A stretch of DNA of 64,000 nucleotides from VXLM01 sp965242665 (GCA_965242665.1 OZ251484.1:3162001-3226000), one strand, 5' to 3'; shown: positions 1 through 8,671, numbered from the stretch's first letter. Notes: generated from the sequence alone by a model not told the origin. A program made the numbers and translations.

Positions 1-1
1 C

Positions 2-850
2 ATCGAGTCTCTCGATTCGCTCTTGGACGCGCGGCCTGCTGTGGAAATTCCCTACGCCAGCCTTGCGCCAAGGGACAAGTGGCTTCCGTATTTCGATGGC
101 GATAGGGTAGCGGTTCGTGCAGACAAGACGGTTCCGTTGGAGTACTACGGTCGGTTTCAGAGGGGGATCGCTACTGGGGCGAACGAGTTCTTCGTGCTGC
201 GTCCGTCCCTCGCCAAGGAGCTGGGACTCCTGGACTCCGAGGTTGTCCCAAGCATTACCAAGAGCGCTCAGGTGCGCGCGCCCTTCTTCACGGACGCCGA
301 TTACGACAATCTCGTGAATCGCGATGCGCCGGCGCTGCTGTTCGACGCGGGTGGGGAGTGCTCCGAGATGGCGCGCGGCTACATTCGCTTTGGAGAGCGT
401 GAGGGATTCGATCTGCGGTTTATAACCGCCAACCGGGTTCCCTGGTACAAGACCGAGAACAGGTCACCGTCTCCGCTGCTCTTGGGCGTCTTCTCGAGAG
501 GCGGGTATAAGGTAGTGCGAAATATGTCCCGCGCCTTGAATCTGACGTGCTTTCATGGGTTTCGACCCAATCTTCACGGTCTGAAGTATATCGACCATCT
601 CTTCTTGTATCTTTGCTCTGCCACAGGGCGCGAGATCGTATCGCTGTCTTCCAGGCGGTACGGCGACGGCTTGGACAAGTTCGAGCCGAACGATCTGAAC
701 GCTGCACAGGTTCCGGCACCGGACGTATTCGACGCCGTGCCTGTCGACTGCGTGGATGATGCACTCGATCAGGTGAGAGAAACGGGCTCCGCTCCGTACT
801 ACGTGGAATCATGGTATCGAAAATTGAAACAGGAGGAACGTAGAACTTGA
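2..850 (+). CDS. DNA adenine methyltransferase, C-terminal part (5' end outside window)
   Basis: The reading frame is open from the window edge, so the gene starts upstream; the TTG at 23 is only the first possible start inside the window. The visible part (about 280 residues) looks like the TaqI-like C-terminal target-recognition region of gamma-class N6-adenine methyltransferases of the Eco57I/TaqI type. It shows a GRFQRGIATGANEFF segment near its start and a late RNMSRALNLTCFHGF segment typical of that domain. The catalytic NPPY domain would lie upstream and is not seen. Its stop TGA overlaps the TTG start of the isocitrate dehydrogenase gene. Family assignment is from remembered sequence patterns; the recognition site is unknown. 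Confidence 0.7.
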   Translation: MESLDSLLDARPAVEIPYASLAPRDKWLPYFDGDRVAVRADKTVPLEYYGRFQRGIATGANEFFVLRPSLAKELGLLDSEVVPSITKSAQVRAPFFTDADYDNLVNRDAPALLFDAGGECSEMARGYIRFGEREGFDLRFITANRVPWYKTENRSPSPLLLGVFSRGGYKVVRNMSRALNLTCFHGFRPNLHGLKYIDHLFLYLCSATGREIVSLSSRRYGDGLDKFEPNDLNAAQVPAPDVFDAVPVDCVDDALDQVRETGSAPYYVESWYRKLKQEERRT

Positions 851-2049
851 TAGACGAAGATGTAATTCAACTGGCGCATCGGGGCTTCGAGGTGGTGCTC
901 CGAGAGCAACTCGAGCGCGTCGAACGCCTCAAGGGCGAGGGTGACTGGATCGACTACTCCACGATTGCCCCCGTCGTCGTCGGCATGATCGGAGGAGACG
1001 GCATCGGCCCGACGATAAGCGCGGAGACACATCGGGTGCTCGAATACTTGCTGCGCGGCGAAGTCGAAAAGGGGAAGCTCGAATTCCGCGACATCGAAGG
1101 GCTCACCATCGAGAACCGCGCGGCAAAGATGCAGTCCATCCCCGATGACGTCCTCGCCGCCGTCAAGGAGTGCCACGTTACCATCAAGGGGCCGACGCAC
1201 ACTCCGGAGAAGGGCGACGGATGGCCGAACATCGAGTCCGCGAACGTGGGGCTGCGTAAGGCGCTCGACCTCTTCGCGAACATCCGCCCTGTACATATCC
1301 CGTCCGAGAACATCGACTGGGAGTTCTTCCGCGAGAACACCGAGGGGCTCTACGCCGTCGGGAGTCAGGGAATCGATGTCACCAGCGACCTCGCCATCGA
1401 CTTCCGCATCATTACGACTCAGGGAGCGGAGCGCATCATCGAGGCCGCCTTCGATCACGCGAGGCGGGCGGGAAGGACTCGAGTGACCATCGTGACCAAG
1501 GCCAACGTCGTCAAGACGACGGACGGGAAGTTCCTCGATGTCGCGAGAAAGGTTAGCGCGCGGTATCCTGAAATCGAATGGGACAGCTGGTACATCGACA
1601 TCATGACCGCCAAGCTCATCGACCCCAAGCGTCGCAGTCAGTTCCAAGTGATGGTGCTTCCGAACCTGTACGGCGATATTCTCACCGACCAGGCGGCGGA
1701 GATACAGGGCGGCGTTGGAACCGCTGGCAGCGCCAACCTTGGGAAGCGCTACGCCATGTTCGAGGCGATTCACGGCAGCGCCCCCCGCATGGTCACCGAG
1801 GGACGCGCTCAGTACGCCGACCCCCGCTCCCTCCTCCGCGCAGGCGCGATGATGCTCGACCACATCGGATACCACGACTTGGCTATCAAGCTCCACGCCG
1901 CCATCGACATATGCGGCATATACGAGAAGAAGGTGGCAATCACCGGCCGCGATACTGGCGCGACCACCAAAGAGTTCGGCGATTACCTCATGGACACCGT
2001 CGAAGACCCTTCCGTCCTCTCCCGTCTGGAAGAGCATGTGAAGGGATAG
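847..2049 (+). CDS. icd: isocitrate dehydrogenase (NAD(P)+), isocitrate/isopropylmalate dehydrogenase family
   Basis: Oxidatively decarboxylates isocitrate to 2-oxoglutarate in the TCA cycle. Family motifs in order: GGDGIGP (residues about 48-54), the substrate-binding SANVGLRKALDLFANIRPV stretch (the S-x-N-x-x-LR form points to isocitrate rather than isopropylmalate), ENTEGLYA, TKANVVKTTDG, a DILTDQAAEIQGGVG loop, and FEAIHGSAPR. The TTG start is chosen because AGGAGG lies at 831-836; it overlaps the preceding methyltransferase stop (TTGA), so translation may be coupled. A 45-residue N-terminal segment precedes the first nucleotide-fold strand, longer than usual. Cofactor choice is not clear from sequence. 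mdh follows 37 bp downstream, fitting a small TCA-cycle operon. Confidence 0.9.
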   Translation: MIDEDVIQLAHRGFEVVLREQLERVERLKGEGDWIDYSTIAPVVVGMIGGDGIGPTISAETHRVLEYLLRGEVEKGKLEFRDIEGLTIENRAAKMQSIPDDVLAAVKECHVTIKGPTHTPEKGDGWPNIESANVGLRKALDLFANIRPVHIPSENIDWEFFRENTEGLYAVGSQGIDVTSDLAIDFRIITTQGAERIIEAAFDHARRAGRTRVTIVTKANVVKTTDGKFLDVARKVSARYPEIEWDSWYIDIMTAKLIDPKRRSQFQVMVLPNLYGDILTDQAAEIQGGVGTAGSANLGKRYAMFEAIHGSAPRMVTEGRAQYADPRSLLRAGAMMLDHIGYHDLAIKLHAAIDICGIYEKKVAITGRDTGATTKEFGDYLMDTVEDPSVLSRLEEHVKG

Positions 2050-2086
2050 ATCCCAACTACCGCGCAGGATACCAAAGGAGTCCAAG

Positions 2087-3025
2087 ATGACACGTGCCAA
2101 AGTGACTATCGTCGGAGCCGGAAACGTCGGGGCGACGGCAGCGCAGCGCATATTCGACAGGGGGTATGCGGATGTCGTCCTCGTCGATATCGTCGATGGG
2201 CTGCCCCAGGGCAAGGCGCTCGATATCCTCGAATCCGGCCCGGTATTGGGCAGCGACGCCTCGATAGTCGGAACCAACGCCTACGATGAGACGGCCGGAT
2301 CGGATGTCGTCGTCATCACGTCCGGCATCGCGCGCAAACCGGGAATGTCCCGGGACGATCTGCTGCTCACCAATATGAGGATCGTCACCAGCGTCGTGAA
2401 CGAGGTCGTAAGGTTCTCTCCGGACACCGTCCTCATTCCGGTCACGAATCCCCTGGACGCCATGGCTCAACGCGCCTTTCAGGTTAGCGGACTGCCCAAG
2501 CGCAGGGTCGTCGGGATGGCGGGCATCCTCGATACCGCTCGGTTTCGCACATTCCTCGCCATGGAGCTTGGCGTCTCCGTGAAGAGCATCGACGCCTGGG
2601 TGCTTGGCGGGCACGGCGATTCGATGGTCCCGGTCGTAGGCAGCACCATCGCAGGGGGGCAGCCGGTCTCCCGGCTCATCCCCAGCGGTCGCCTCGCCGA
2701 GATCGTCAAGCGCACGCAGGACGGCGGCGCGGAGATCGTCAACTACCTGAAGACCGGCAGCGCCTACTACGCCCCCTCAGCCGCCATCGTGCAGATGGTC
2801 GAGTCCATCCTCTTCGACGAGAAGCAGACCCTCCCGTGCACTGCCTACCTCGAAGGCGAGTACGGCATCGACGGCTTGTTCGTCGGCGTTCCTGTCAAGT
2901 TGGGGGCAAACGGCGTGGAGGAGGTCATCGAATTCGATCTCACCGACCAGGAGTCCGCGGCCCTGCAGCGCTCGGCGGCGGCCGTCCGTGAGCTGGTAGA
3001 GGTCATGGATGCCGCAAACGAGTAG
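2087..3025 (+). CDS. mdh: malate dehydrogenase (LDH-like, NAD-dependent)
   Basis: Interconverts malate and oxaloacetate. The 312-residue length is normal for the LDH-like MDH class. Visible motifs: Rossmann VGAGNVGAT (residues 8-16), an acidic cofactor-binding strand VVLVDI favouring NAD, the mobile-loop ARKPGMSRDDLL whose RKPGM marks malate rather than lactate specificity, TNPLDAM, and the catalytic-histidine motif GGHGDSMVP. AAAGGAG at 2072-2078 sets the ATG. It follows isocitrate dehydrogenase on the same strand and is probably co-transcribed with it. Confidence 0.95.
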   Translation: MTRAKVTIVGAGNVGATAAQRIFDRGYADVVLVDIVDGLPQGKALDILESGPVLGSDASIVGTNAYDETAGSDVVVITSGIARKPGMSRDDLLLTNMRIVTSVVNEVVRFSPDTVLIPVTNPLDAMAQRAFQVSGLPKRRVVGMAGILDTARFRTFLAMELGVSVKSIDAWVLGGHGDSMVPVVGSTIAGGQPVSRLIPSGRLAEIVKRTQDGGAEIVNYLKTGSAYYAPSAAIVQMVESILFDEKQTLPCTAYLEGEYGIDGLFVGVPVKLGANGVEEVIEFDLTDQESAALQRSAAAVRELVEVMDAANE

Positions 3026-3170
3026 GGGAGCGGCCGAGCGTCGAAATCCCTCAAGTTTCGATGGATTGCGCCTTGACGCATGATACATTCGTTCGGTACG
3101 CTTGTTCTTGGGGGTCTGCAAACGTCCGCAGGTTCCCAATGCAATTTCACAAGACAGAAGGGAGATACAT

Positions 3171-3551
3171 TTGCCAAACCCAGTAGTGCACTTCGAAATA
3201 GCGGGCAAGGACCCGCAGGCGCTCCAACAGTACTACCGAGACCTCTTCGATTGGAACATCGTCGACGCCTCGCCTATGCCCGATTTCCCCTACGGTATCA
3301 TCAACGCGGACGAGCAGGGTGAAGGGATCGGCGGGGGCATTGGAGGGGTCATGGAAGGCGGCCCCTACGTGACCTTCTACGTCGAGGTCGAGGATATCCA
3401 AGCGGCGTTGGATCGTGCCGTGGATCTTGGCGGCAGCGTCATCAGGCCGGTCATGAGCATCCCCGGCGCGGTCACGCTCGCCATGTTCCAAGACCCCGAG
3501 GGCAACTGCGTCGGACTCGTGGCGTCCGAGACGCCGCCGCCGGCCGAGTAG
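3171..3551 (+). CDS. VOC family (glyoxalase/bleomycin-resistance fold) protein
   Basis: A 126-residue protein of the vicinal oxygen chelate fold with two beta-alpha-beta-beta-beta halves; it shows VHFEIAGKDPQALQQYY near the start and FQDPEGNCVGLV at the end, the usual metal-site region of these small enzymes. The TTG at 3171 is preferred over the upstream in-frame start at 3102 because AGAAGGGAG lies just before it and the family begins at PNPVVHFEI. Substrate unknown. A palindromic intergenic repeat follows at 3663-3686. Confidence 0.8.
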   Translation: MPNPVVHFEIAGKDPQALQQYYRDLFDWNIVDASPMPDFPYGIINADEQGEGIGGGIGGVMEGGPYVTFYVEVEDIQAALDRAVDLGGSVIRPVMSIPGAVTLAMFQDPEGNCVGLVASETPPPAE

Positions 3552-3662
3552 CGCGCTCTCAGCCAAGCAACGCGCGGACGGGCGGGGACGCTTCCCGCCT
3601 GTTCGTCATTTCAATCCCTCGTCTTTCCTCCACGCACCGCCATTCGTCTTCGCTCCACACAC

Positions 3663-3686
3663 CGTCATTCCCGCGAAAGCGGGAAC
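3663..3686. repeat. 24-bp palindromic intergenic repeat (REP-like family A)
   Basis: Sequence of type CGTCATTCCCGCG-(A/T)AG-CGGGAAT, able to form a hairpin with an ATTCCCGC/GCGGGAAT stem. Here it lies between the VOC gene and the convergent restriction-modification gene, where a hairpin could act at both 3' ends. Other copies: 24907-24930, 29250-29273, 38996-39019, 42305-42328, 42364-42387, 43922-43945, 43976-43999, 44146-44169, 47465-47488, 47643-47666 and 48108-48131, with a decayed copy at 58015-58038. Confidence 0.85.
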
Positions 3687-3717
3687 CCCGAACCTCCCCG
3701 GGCGTCCGCACGCGCCC

Positions 3718-6537
3718 TTACAGACGCCGGTTGGAAACCACCGGCTCCGACGCCAGCAGCGCGCGCAGTCTATCTAACTTCGGCAGACCCAGTATCTCGG
3801 ACAGTCCGTCGTCCAAGGCCCGACGCGCCGCACAGTCCGACATGCCCGGCAGCCGCTCGAACTCCGCATCCGCCAGACCGTCGAATACGTCCGACAGCCC
3901 CTGTATCTGCTCCTCCGACAGCCCCCGCAAGTCCAAGACCGGCAGTTCCTCCAAGTCGGCCTTCTTCATGGCGACCCAGCCGCCTCTCGTGCTGGTACGC
4001 CGCGCTAGGATTGTCAGGAGTCCAAGGCTGGAGTTCAACCATACCGCAAGCGCCTTCTCGCGACGCGCGTCATCCCCGACTCGAATCTCCCACCACACGT
4101 TGGATAGCACCTTCGTCTCCGACCACATGGAAACGACCCTGGCGGTTTCCAACCAAAGCCGTTCGGAGACGAGTAGACGGCTAGCCTTGGACCATAGTTG
4201 GTCGAATGGCTTGAGCTTGCGGCCCGGGCGCGGCTCAACGAGGGGGGCGAGATATTTGTCTGGCTTGATAGTCAAGCGTCTTCGCTGGTCGGTGTCATGT
4301 CCCGCTACCATCGGGTAAGCCGTAATAGTATTGGTTTGTTGGGAGCCGTCCAAGATGTCTCGTCGATCCGGGCCTACTTCACCGAGTTCACCCAGGGGGC
4401 ATACTGGAACCGTTGCGGTCTGCGCTGATCCGGGCGTCCATACTTCTCCGTCGTCCAGGAGCCTCATTGCGCTGCGCGCCACATCGGCCCGTGCGAACTG
4501 CACGCCGGCCCACTTCCTGCCCCTGAGTTTCGATTCAGGAACCGACAACACCTCTCCTACATGAACCCCGTCCACCTCGAGCAGGGCGGTTCCCGTCCCT
4601 TCGAGATCTGCCGGCGTCGCGTCTGCAGCCGCCTGCGCTACCCGGTGCGCGTCCAACACGTTCGTCGGGCTCTGCCAGAGATTTACGAACGTCGTGCGGT
4701 GTTGGGTCTGGGGGCCGTTGCTTTGCCTGCGCGTGGCGATGAGCAGCGCCTCCGACAGATCCGTACTGTCCGAGAAGTTCCATCGTTCGGGGTCGTGCGA
4801 CGTTATCACGATGTCGAGGGCGAATTCGCACTCGATGAGCGCGCGCGTCTGTTGCCATGACCTCCCTGTGCATACCGTGAGGGGCAGCACGAGGGCCAAG
4901 CGACCCTCTCCTGGACGCAGCTTGGGGGCCGCCGCTGCAACGAACGCTGCTCCCATTCCCGCGGTCGCGGACGCCTGCATCGACTTCAGCCGGCGGGACA
5001 GCTCGCCTTGGATCTTGCGGCGATCCTCGTCCGGCAGGCTGCCGAACATGAGGCTGGAACGGGTGAAGGGCGGGTTCATGATGGCCAAGTCGATATTGGG
5101 CAGCGTGGCGGTCACCCCGTCCTCCGCGCCACGAGGCCCGTTGCCAGACACCCGTTTAGCATCCTTTGGGCCGAATCCCATCTCATCTGGGGACAGTCCG
5201 TATTGAACTCCCGCTTCGCCGTTGCCCAGGAAGTCCAACGATCCCAACGATACCTTCGATCCTTCCGCTCCCAGCTGCATGACGTAGAGGTTCATGCGGT
5301 CGAACTGGATGTTTGGGTTGAGCATGGCTAGGCTCGTCGCCGCGAAGTGCACTGCGGAGAGCTGGACGTCGTATCCGTGCAGCGCCTGTTCCACCATCGC
5401 CTTGTGCAGGTCCGCGGCGTTGCGTCCCCCCGCTTCGACGTGCCGCCGCTCCGCCTCGGACGCGACGGCCATGAGCAGGGTGCCGGTGCCGCACGCCAAG
5501 TCTGCGACGTCGAGGGACGCCGGGAACTCGTGGTCTTTCCAGTCGACGTGCGGCGGCCAGTCGTGGAATACGAGCCTAGCGAGCATCGTCGCGGCCGGTA
5601 TCGACGTGTAGTAGGCCCCGGTGAACTTTGCGTCCGTCAAGAGAGTGTGGAAGAGGCGTCCGGAGAGGTCGTGCCCTTCAAGATTGCGGGTGTCTTCCAC
5701 TGCGTAGATGAGAGGGCCAATGACCGAGAGGTACATTAAGTCCCGCCTGTGATTTAGCACCTCTATGATTCGCGTGGCCAACTCAAAGACAGGAACGTAG
5801 TCGATGTTGTCGCATATGTATTGCCAAACCCTGCGAAGTTCAGAAATGCCGTCTCTCCACGATTCGTCGACTGACGGCACTTCATCATTGATTTCGGAGA
5901 GTCGGTCTTGAAAGGCCAGGGCGTTGAAGAGCACGAGGCAGGCGATACGAAGCGCAGCTGGTCGGTCTTTTTCTTGGTCGGACTTGGCGATGATGTTTGC
6001 AATGAGATAGGAAATCCGCGCGTGGCCGGATATCTGCTTTGCTCCCTTCTCAAGCGCTTGTCCAATGACCTTGGCCGCGGCCTGTACGACGTCCATTCCT
6101 TCGATGTCCAAGGGCAAGACGCGGAGGTGGGATACGAGGTCTGCTACGGATCCGGTTCGGATGCGGCGGTCCGGGTTCGATTCACCGCGATAGCCGTGCA
6201 CCCACCACTTGAGGTCGGAGGCGGCCTCGATCTCTGCGAACAGGTCATCTGCATGTCGGAGTCTGGCGGGGTAGAGGACGCCGATCAGTCCCAGCGCGTA
6301 TGGGAAGGTTTTCAGTCGCTCCGTCAGCTGGTCTTCCAGCTGGCTCGAGGCCCCGTCCCACTTGCATTCCAACAATACGGACTGGTTGTTTCTCAGGGTG
6401 ACGCGGACATCAGGCGTGCCGCCCTGGCTACGGCGCTCTGCATGGGCGCTAATGCCGTACTTGTCAAGCACGCCCGCCAGCAGCGTGTTGACTGCTTCCT
6501 CGCGGATGGTTGCCGGATCGTTTTCTCTCGGTTGCAT
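3718..6537 (-). CDS. single-chain type II restriction-modification protein (PD-ExK nuclease plus N6-adenine methylase)
   Basis: A 939-residue protein that seems to carry nuclease and methyltransferase in one chain. Residues 41-59 read TPDV...LLECK, matching the PD-x(n)-(D/E)-x-K nuclease core (D43, E57, K59). The methylase region has the AdoMet motif DLACGTGTLL near residue 345 and the catalytic NPPF near 485. The last 350 residues look like a target-recognition domain, with no separate specificity subunit nearby. The ATG at 6537 is preferred over GTG 6594 because a TTGACA-17-TATCCT promoter covers 6573-6601, so the GTG would lie inside it. The product would cut and methylate its own site (type IIG/IIC-like); specificity is unknown. 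Confidence 0.75.
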   Translation of the reverse strand: MQPRENDPATIREEAVNTLLAGVLDKYGISAHAERRSQGGTPDVRVTLRNNQSVLLECKWDGASSQLEDQLTERLKTFPYALGLIGVLYPARLRHADDLFAEIEAASDLKWWVHGYRGESNPDRRIRTGSVADLVSHLRVLPLDIEGMDVVQAAAKVIGQALEKGAKQISGHARISYLIANIIAKSDQEKDRPAALRIACLVLFNALAFQDRLSEINDEVPSVDESWRDGISELRRVWQYICDNIDYVPVFELATRIIEVLNHRRDLMYLSVIGPLIYAVEDTRNLEGHDLSGRLFHTLLTDAKFTGAYYTSIPAATMLARLVFHDWPPHVDWKDHEFPASLDVADLACGTGTLLMAVASEAERRHVEAGGRNAADLHKAMVEQALHGYDVQLSAVHFAATSLAMLNPNIQFDRMNLYVMQLGAEGSKVSLGSLDFLGNGEAGVQYGLSPDEMGFGPKDAKRVSGNGPRGAEDGVTATLPNIDLAIMNPPFTRSSLMFGSLPDEDRRKIQGELSRRLKSMQASATAGMGAAFVAAAAPKLRPGEGRLALVLPLTVCTGRSWQQTRALIECEFALDIVITSHDPERWNFSDSTDLSEALLIATRRQSNGPQTQHRTTFVNLWQSPTNVLDAHRVAQAAADATPADLEGTGTALLEVDGVHVGEVLSVPESKLRGRKWAGVQFARADVARSAMRLLDDGEVWTPGSAQTATVPVCPLGELGEVGPDRRDILDGSQQTNTITAYPMVAGHDTDQRRRLTIKPDKYLAPLVEPRPGRKLKPFDQLWSKASRLLVSERLWLETARVVSMWSETKVLSNVWWEIRVGDDARREKALAVWLNSSLGLLTILARRTSTRGGWVAMKKADLEELPVLDLRGLSEEQIQGLSDVFDGLADAEFERLPGMSDCAARRALDDGLSEILGLPKLDRLRALLASEPVVSNRRL

Positions 6538-6572
6538 GTGTGCCTTGGGTTCCCTCGATTCCTTCCTCGTTG

Positions 6573-6601
6573 AGGATAGGCCATATGTTCCCACTTGTCA
6601 A
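6573..6601 (-). promoter_or_regulatory. sigma70-type promoter of the restriction-modification gene
   Basis: On the minus strand, TTGACA (6601-6596), a 17-bp spacer and TATCCT (6578-6573). Transcription would start near 6566, giving a leader of about 29 nt to the ATG at 6537. Confidence 0.6.
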
Positions 6602-6642
6602 GGGGGGTTGCGGCGAGTCGGGCCGCGGGCGATTCGTTTGTG

Positions 6643-7533
6643 TTACGGGGACAGCGCCATTGCGGACAACATCTTGCTGGTGGATACGATGTGCTTGTTC
6701 AAGCGCATGGTCTTTGGGTCGATGCCCATGGCGAGTCCGAGCATCTGCGGGAAGTGGATGATTGGCAGGTCGATTGGCTGTTTGCGGATCTTGGACGCTT
6801 GGGGTTGATACCCGTCGAGGTTCAGGTGGCAGAGCGGGCAGGGTGTCACCATGGCCATCGCGCCGTTCTGCTTTGCGTCCCCCGTGTGGTTTGCGACCAT
6901 GGTGAGGGATGCGGTCTGGTTGATCGTGAGTATGGGAAATCCGCAGCAGGCGGTCTTGCCGGGGAAGTCGACCACTTCCGCCCCGACGGCCTCGATGATT
7001 TGCTCCAGGGAGTCTTTTCGCTCCGGGTTTTCGTCGAAGTCCAGTGCGGCGGACGGACGCACGATGTAGCATCCGTAGAATGGGGCGATCTTGAAGCCTG
7101 TCAGGGGTTTCGTTACCTGCGCCTTCAAGGCGTCGATGCCGATGTCTTCGATGAGTGCCCACATGAGGTGCTTGGGTTCGACCGTGCCTCGGTACTGGAG
7201 TCCTTCCTCGGCTAGGTCGTCGTTGACCGACGCGAGGTATTCTGGGTCTGTCGTGAGGCGCTTGTTTGCCTGGGACATTACCCCCTGGCAGGTGCTGCAG
7301 ATGACCATCAGGGGGAGTCCGCTCTGTTCTGCGAGGGCGAACGTTCTGGCGTTGAGGGTATCGCCGAGCCGCTGGTTCTTCTCCTGCAGGACGCCGGATC
7401 CTGTGCATGACGCGGTCTTCATTGGCTCGTAGTCCAACTCGATGCCTAGTCGTCCGGCGACCTCGATCGTCGCGGCGTACAGCTCTGGGGCTGCTCCGCG
7501 CGAGACGCATCCGGGATAGAAAGCGTACTTCAT
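6643..7533 (-). CDS. sdhE: cysteine-rich CCG-domain protein, SdhE/HdrB-like subunit of succinate dehydrogenase
   Basis: A 296-residue protein with two CCG-type cysteine domains. The first has FYPGC near the start and CSTCQGV; the second has FYGCYIV, TACCGFP and TPCPLCH. Such domains bind an unusual 4Fe-4S cluster or zinc in heterodisulfide reductase HdrB and in the E subunit of non-classical succinate:quinone reductases. It starts with ATG overlapping the sdhB stop (ATGA), so it is translated with sdhB. Because no SdhC/SdhD cytochrome b genes are adjacent, this subunit probably links the SdhAB pair to the membrane or quinone pool. Last gene of the operon. Confidence 0.85.
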   Translation of the reverse strand: MKYAFYPGCVSRGAAPELYAATIEVAGRLGIELDYEPMKTASCTGSGVLQEKNQRLGDTLNARTFALAEQSGLPLMVICSTCQGVMSQANKRLTTDPEYLASVNDDLAEEGLQYRGTVEPKHLMWALIEDIGIDALKAQVTKPLTGFKIAPFYGCYIVRPSAALDFDENPERKDSLEQIIEAVGAEVVDFPGKTACCGFPILTINQTASLTMVANHTGDAKQNGAMAMVTPCPLCHLNLDGYQPQASKIRKQPIDLPIIHFPQMLGLAMGIDPKTMRLNKHIVSTSKMLSAMALSP

Positions 7534-8486
7534 CGTCTGCTACCTACTTTCTCGAACAGCCGGCGAATCTTTTCGACGCCGGGGTTCTTCTTGTGGAATA
7601 GGGGAGGGCGCTTGCCTGCCAGCTGCGCCTTGATGCCCACGGGCGCGAGCTTCAACATTTCTTTGATGTTGAACAGTCCGAACGTCTTGAGTGGGAGGCG
7701 GAGCTCGTCGAGACGTCCGCTGTGCTCCACGAGATCCGTGAATGCGGCGGCATGGCGCGCGCCGTAGGTCTTGTCGTAGCCTGCCTCCATCGCGCGGTCT
7801 CGCATGGACATGATCCGGTCCATGGGCGCCACCCCCTTTGGGCAGACCTCCACGCACTGCATGCAGCGCGTGCAGTCCCATACGCCCCCGTACTCGTTCA
7901 GTTCGCCCAGCCGCTCGACGTCGGCGTCGTCTCTCGGATCTGCCACGAATCGGTACGCTTTTGCCAAGGCTGCGGGGCCGAGGAAGTTCTCGTCGACCTC
8001 CAACACCGTGCAGTCGGACACGCAAGCGCCGCACATGATGCAGGACATCACGCCGGCCAGGTGCAGCATATCCTCGTTTGGGGCGAGGTATTCGCCCTCG
8101 GGTTCCGGCCCTTCCGGACGGAGCCACGGGTCGATCTTGCGTACCTTGTCCCAGAAGACGTCGAAATCGACGATTAGGTCTTTGACGACGCCCATGTTGC
8201 CCGCAGGTTCGATAGTGATGGGCCCGCCTCCACGGGGCATCGCGTCCGCGATCTTGGTGTTGCACGCCAACATCGCTTGTCCGTTCACGCGCATCGCGCA
8301 GGACCCGCAGATCGCGCTGCGGCAAGAGCAGCGCAGGCCTAGGGTTCCGTCCACCTCTTCTCGCACCTGTATGAGTCCGTCCAAGACCGTCGCGTTGTCG
8401 TCCACTTCGATCTGGTAGTCCTGATGGTAGAATGCGGGGCGATCCGCGTCTGGATCGTACCGTTTGACGTTGATGGTAACTTCCAT
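7530..8486 (-). CDS. sdhB: succinate dehydrogenase/fumarate reductase iron-sulfur subunit
   Basis: Carries electrons from the flavoprotein. The N-terminal ferredoxin domain has CSCRSAICGSC for the 2Fe-2S cluster; the C-terminal domain has CIMCGACVSDC and CTRCMQCVEVCPKG for further clusters. The extra 60 or so residues after the last cluster are longer than in the classical enzyme. ATG 8486 gives the usual MEVTINVKRYDP start. A GTG 15 nt upstream (8501) is in frame but has an AAGGA only 2 nt away. The start region overlaps or abuts the stop of the small upstream ORF (8494), suggesting translational coupling. Confidence 0.92.
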   Translation of the reverse strand: MEVTINVKRYDPDADRPAFYHQDYQIEVDDNATVLDGLIQVREEVDGTLGLRCSCRSAICGSCAMRVNGQAMLACNTKIADAMPRGGGPITIEPAGNMGVVKDLIVDFDVFWDKVRKIDPWLRPEGPEPEGEYLAPNEDMLHLAGVMSCIMCGACVSDCTVLEVDENFLGPAALAKAYRFVADPRDDADVERLGELNEYGGVWDCTRCMQCVEVCPKGVAPMDRIMSMRDRAMEAGYDKTYGARHAAAFTDLVEHSGRLDELRLPLKTFGLFNIKEMLKLAPVGIKAQLAGKRPPLFHKKNPGVEKIRRLFEKVGSRR

Positions 8487-8493
8487 TGTTCTG

Positions 8494-8637
8494 CTATGCA
8501 CCGTCCTTGTGACGTTTGAAGAACTTGCCGTCGAGATGTGTTGGCTCTCGGGTTTCGATGGACTCGAGGATCGTTCGGGTGTGTTGGGGCCATTCGAAGA
8601 AGTACTTTGGGGACACGCTACTGTTCTGATTCTCCAA
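8494..8637 (-). CDS. 47-residue protein encoded between sdhA and sdhB
   Basis: In the 170-bp gap between sdhA and sdhB a minus-strand frame starts at TTG 8637 after AAAGAAG and stops at TAG 8494. It encodes a hydrophilic protein with a KYFFEWPQHTRTILESIE core and a basic tail ending HLDGKFFKRHKDGA. Third codon positions are rich in C and G as in neighbouring genes, and the stop lies within the sdhB start region, as expected of a coupled operon gene. No membrane segment or cysteine is present, so it is not a cytochrome anchor. I do not recognise the family. It may be an assembly factor or small structural subunit; that is inference from position only. Confidence 0.5.
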   Translation of the reverse strand: MENQNSSVSPKYFFEWPQHTRTILESIETREPTHLDGKFFKRHKDGA

Positions 8638-8671
8638 TGCTTCTTTGCGGCTTACGCCGTGAATTCTCCCA

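Noticed and set aside
799..2277. 492-residue minus-strand frame opposite isocitrate dehydrogenase
   Set aside because: Antisense shadow; the plus strand is a clear icd gene with all motifs.
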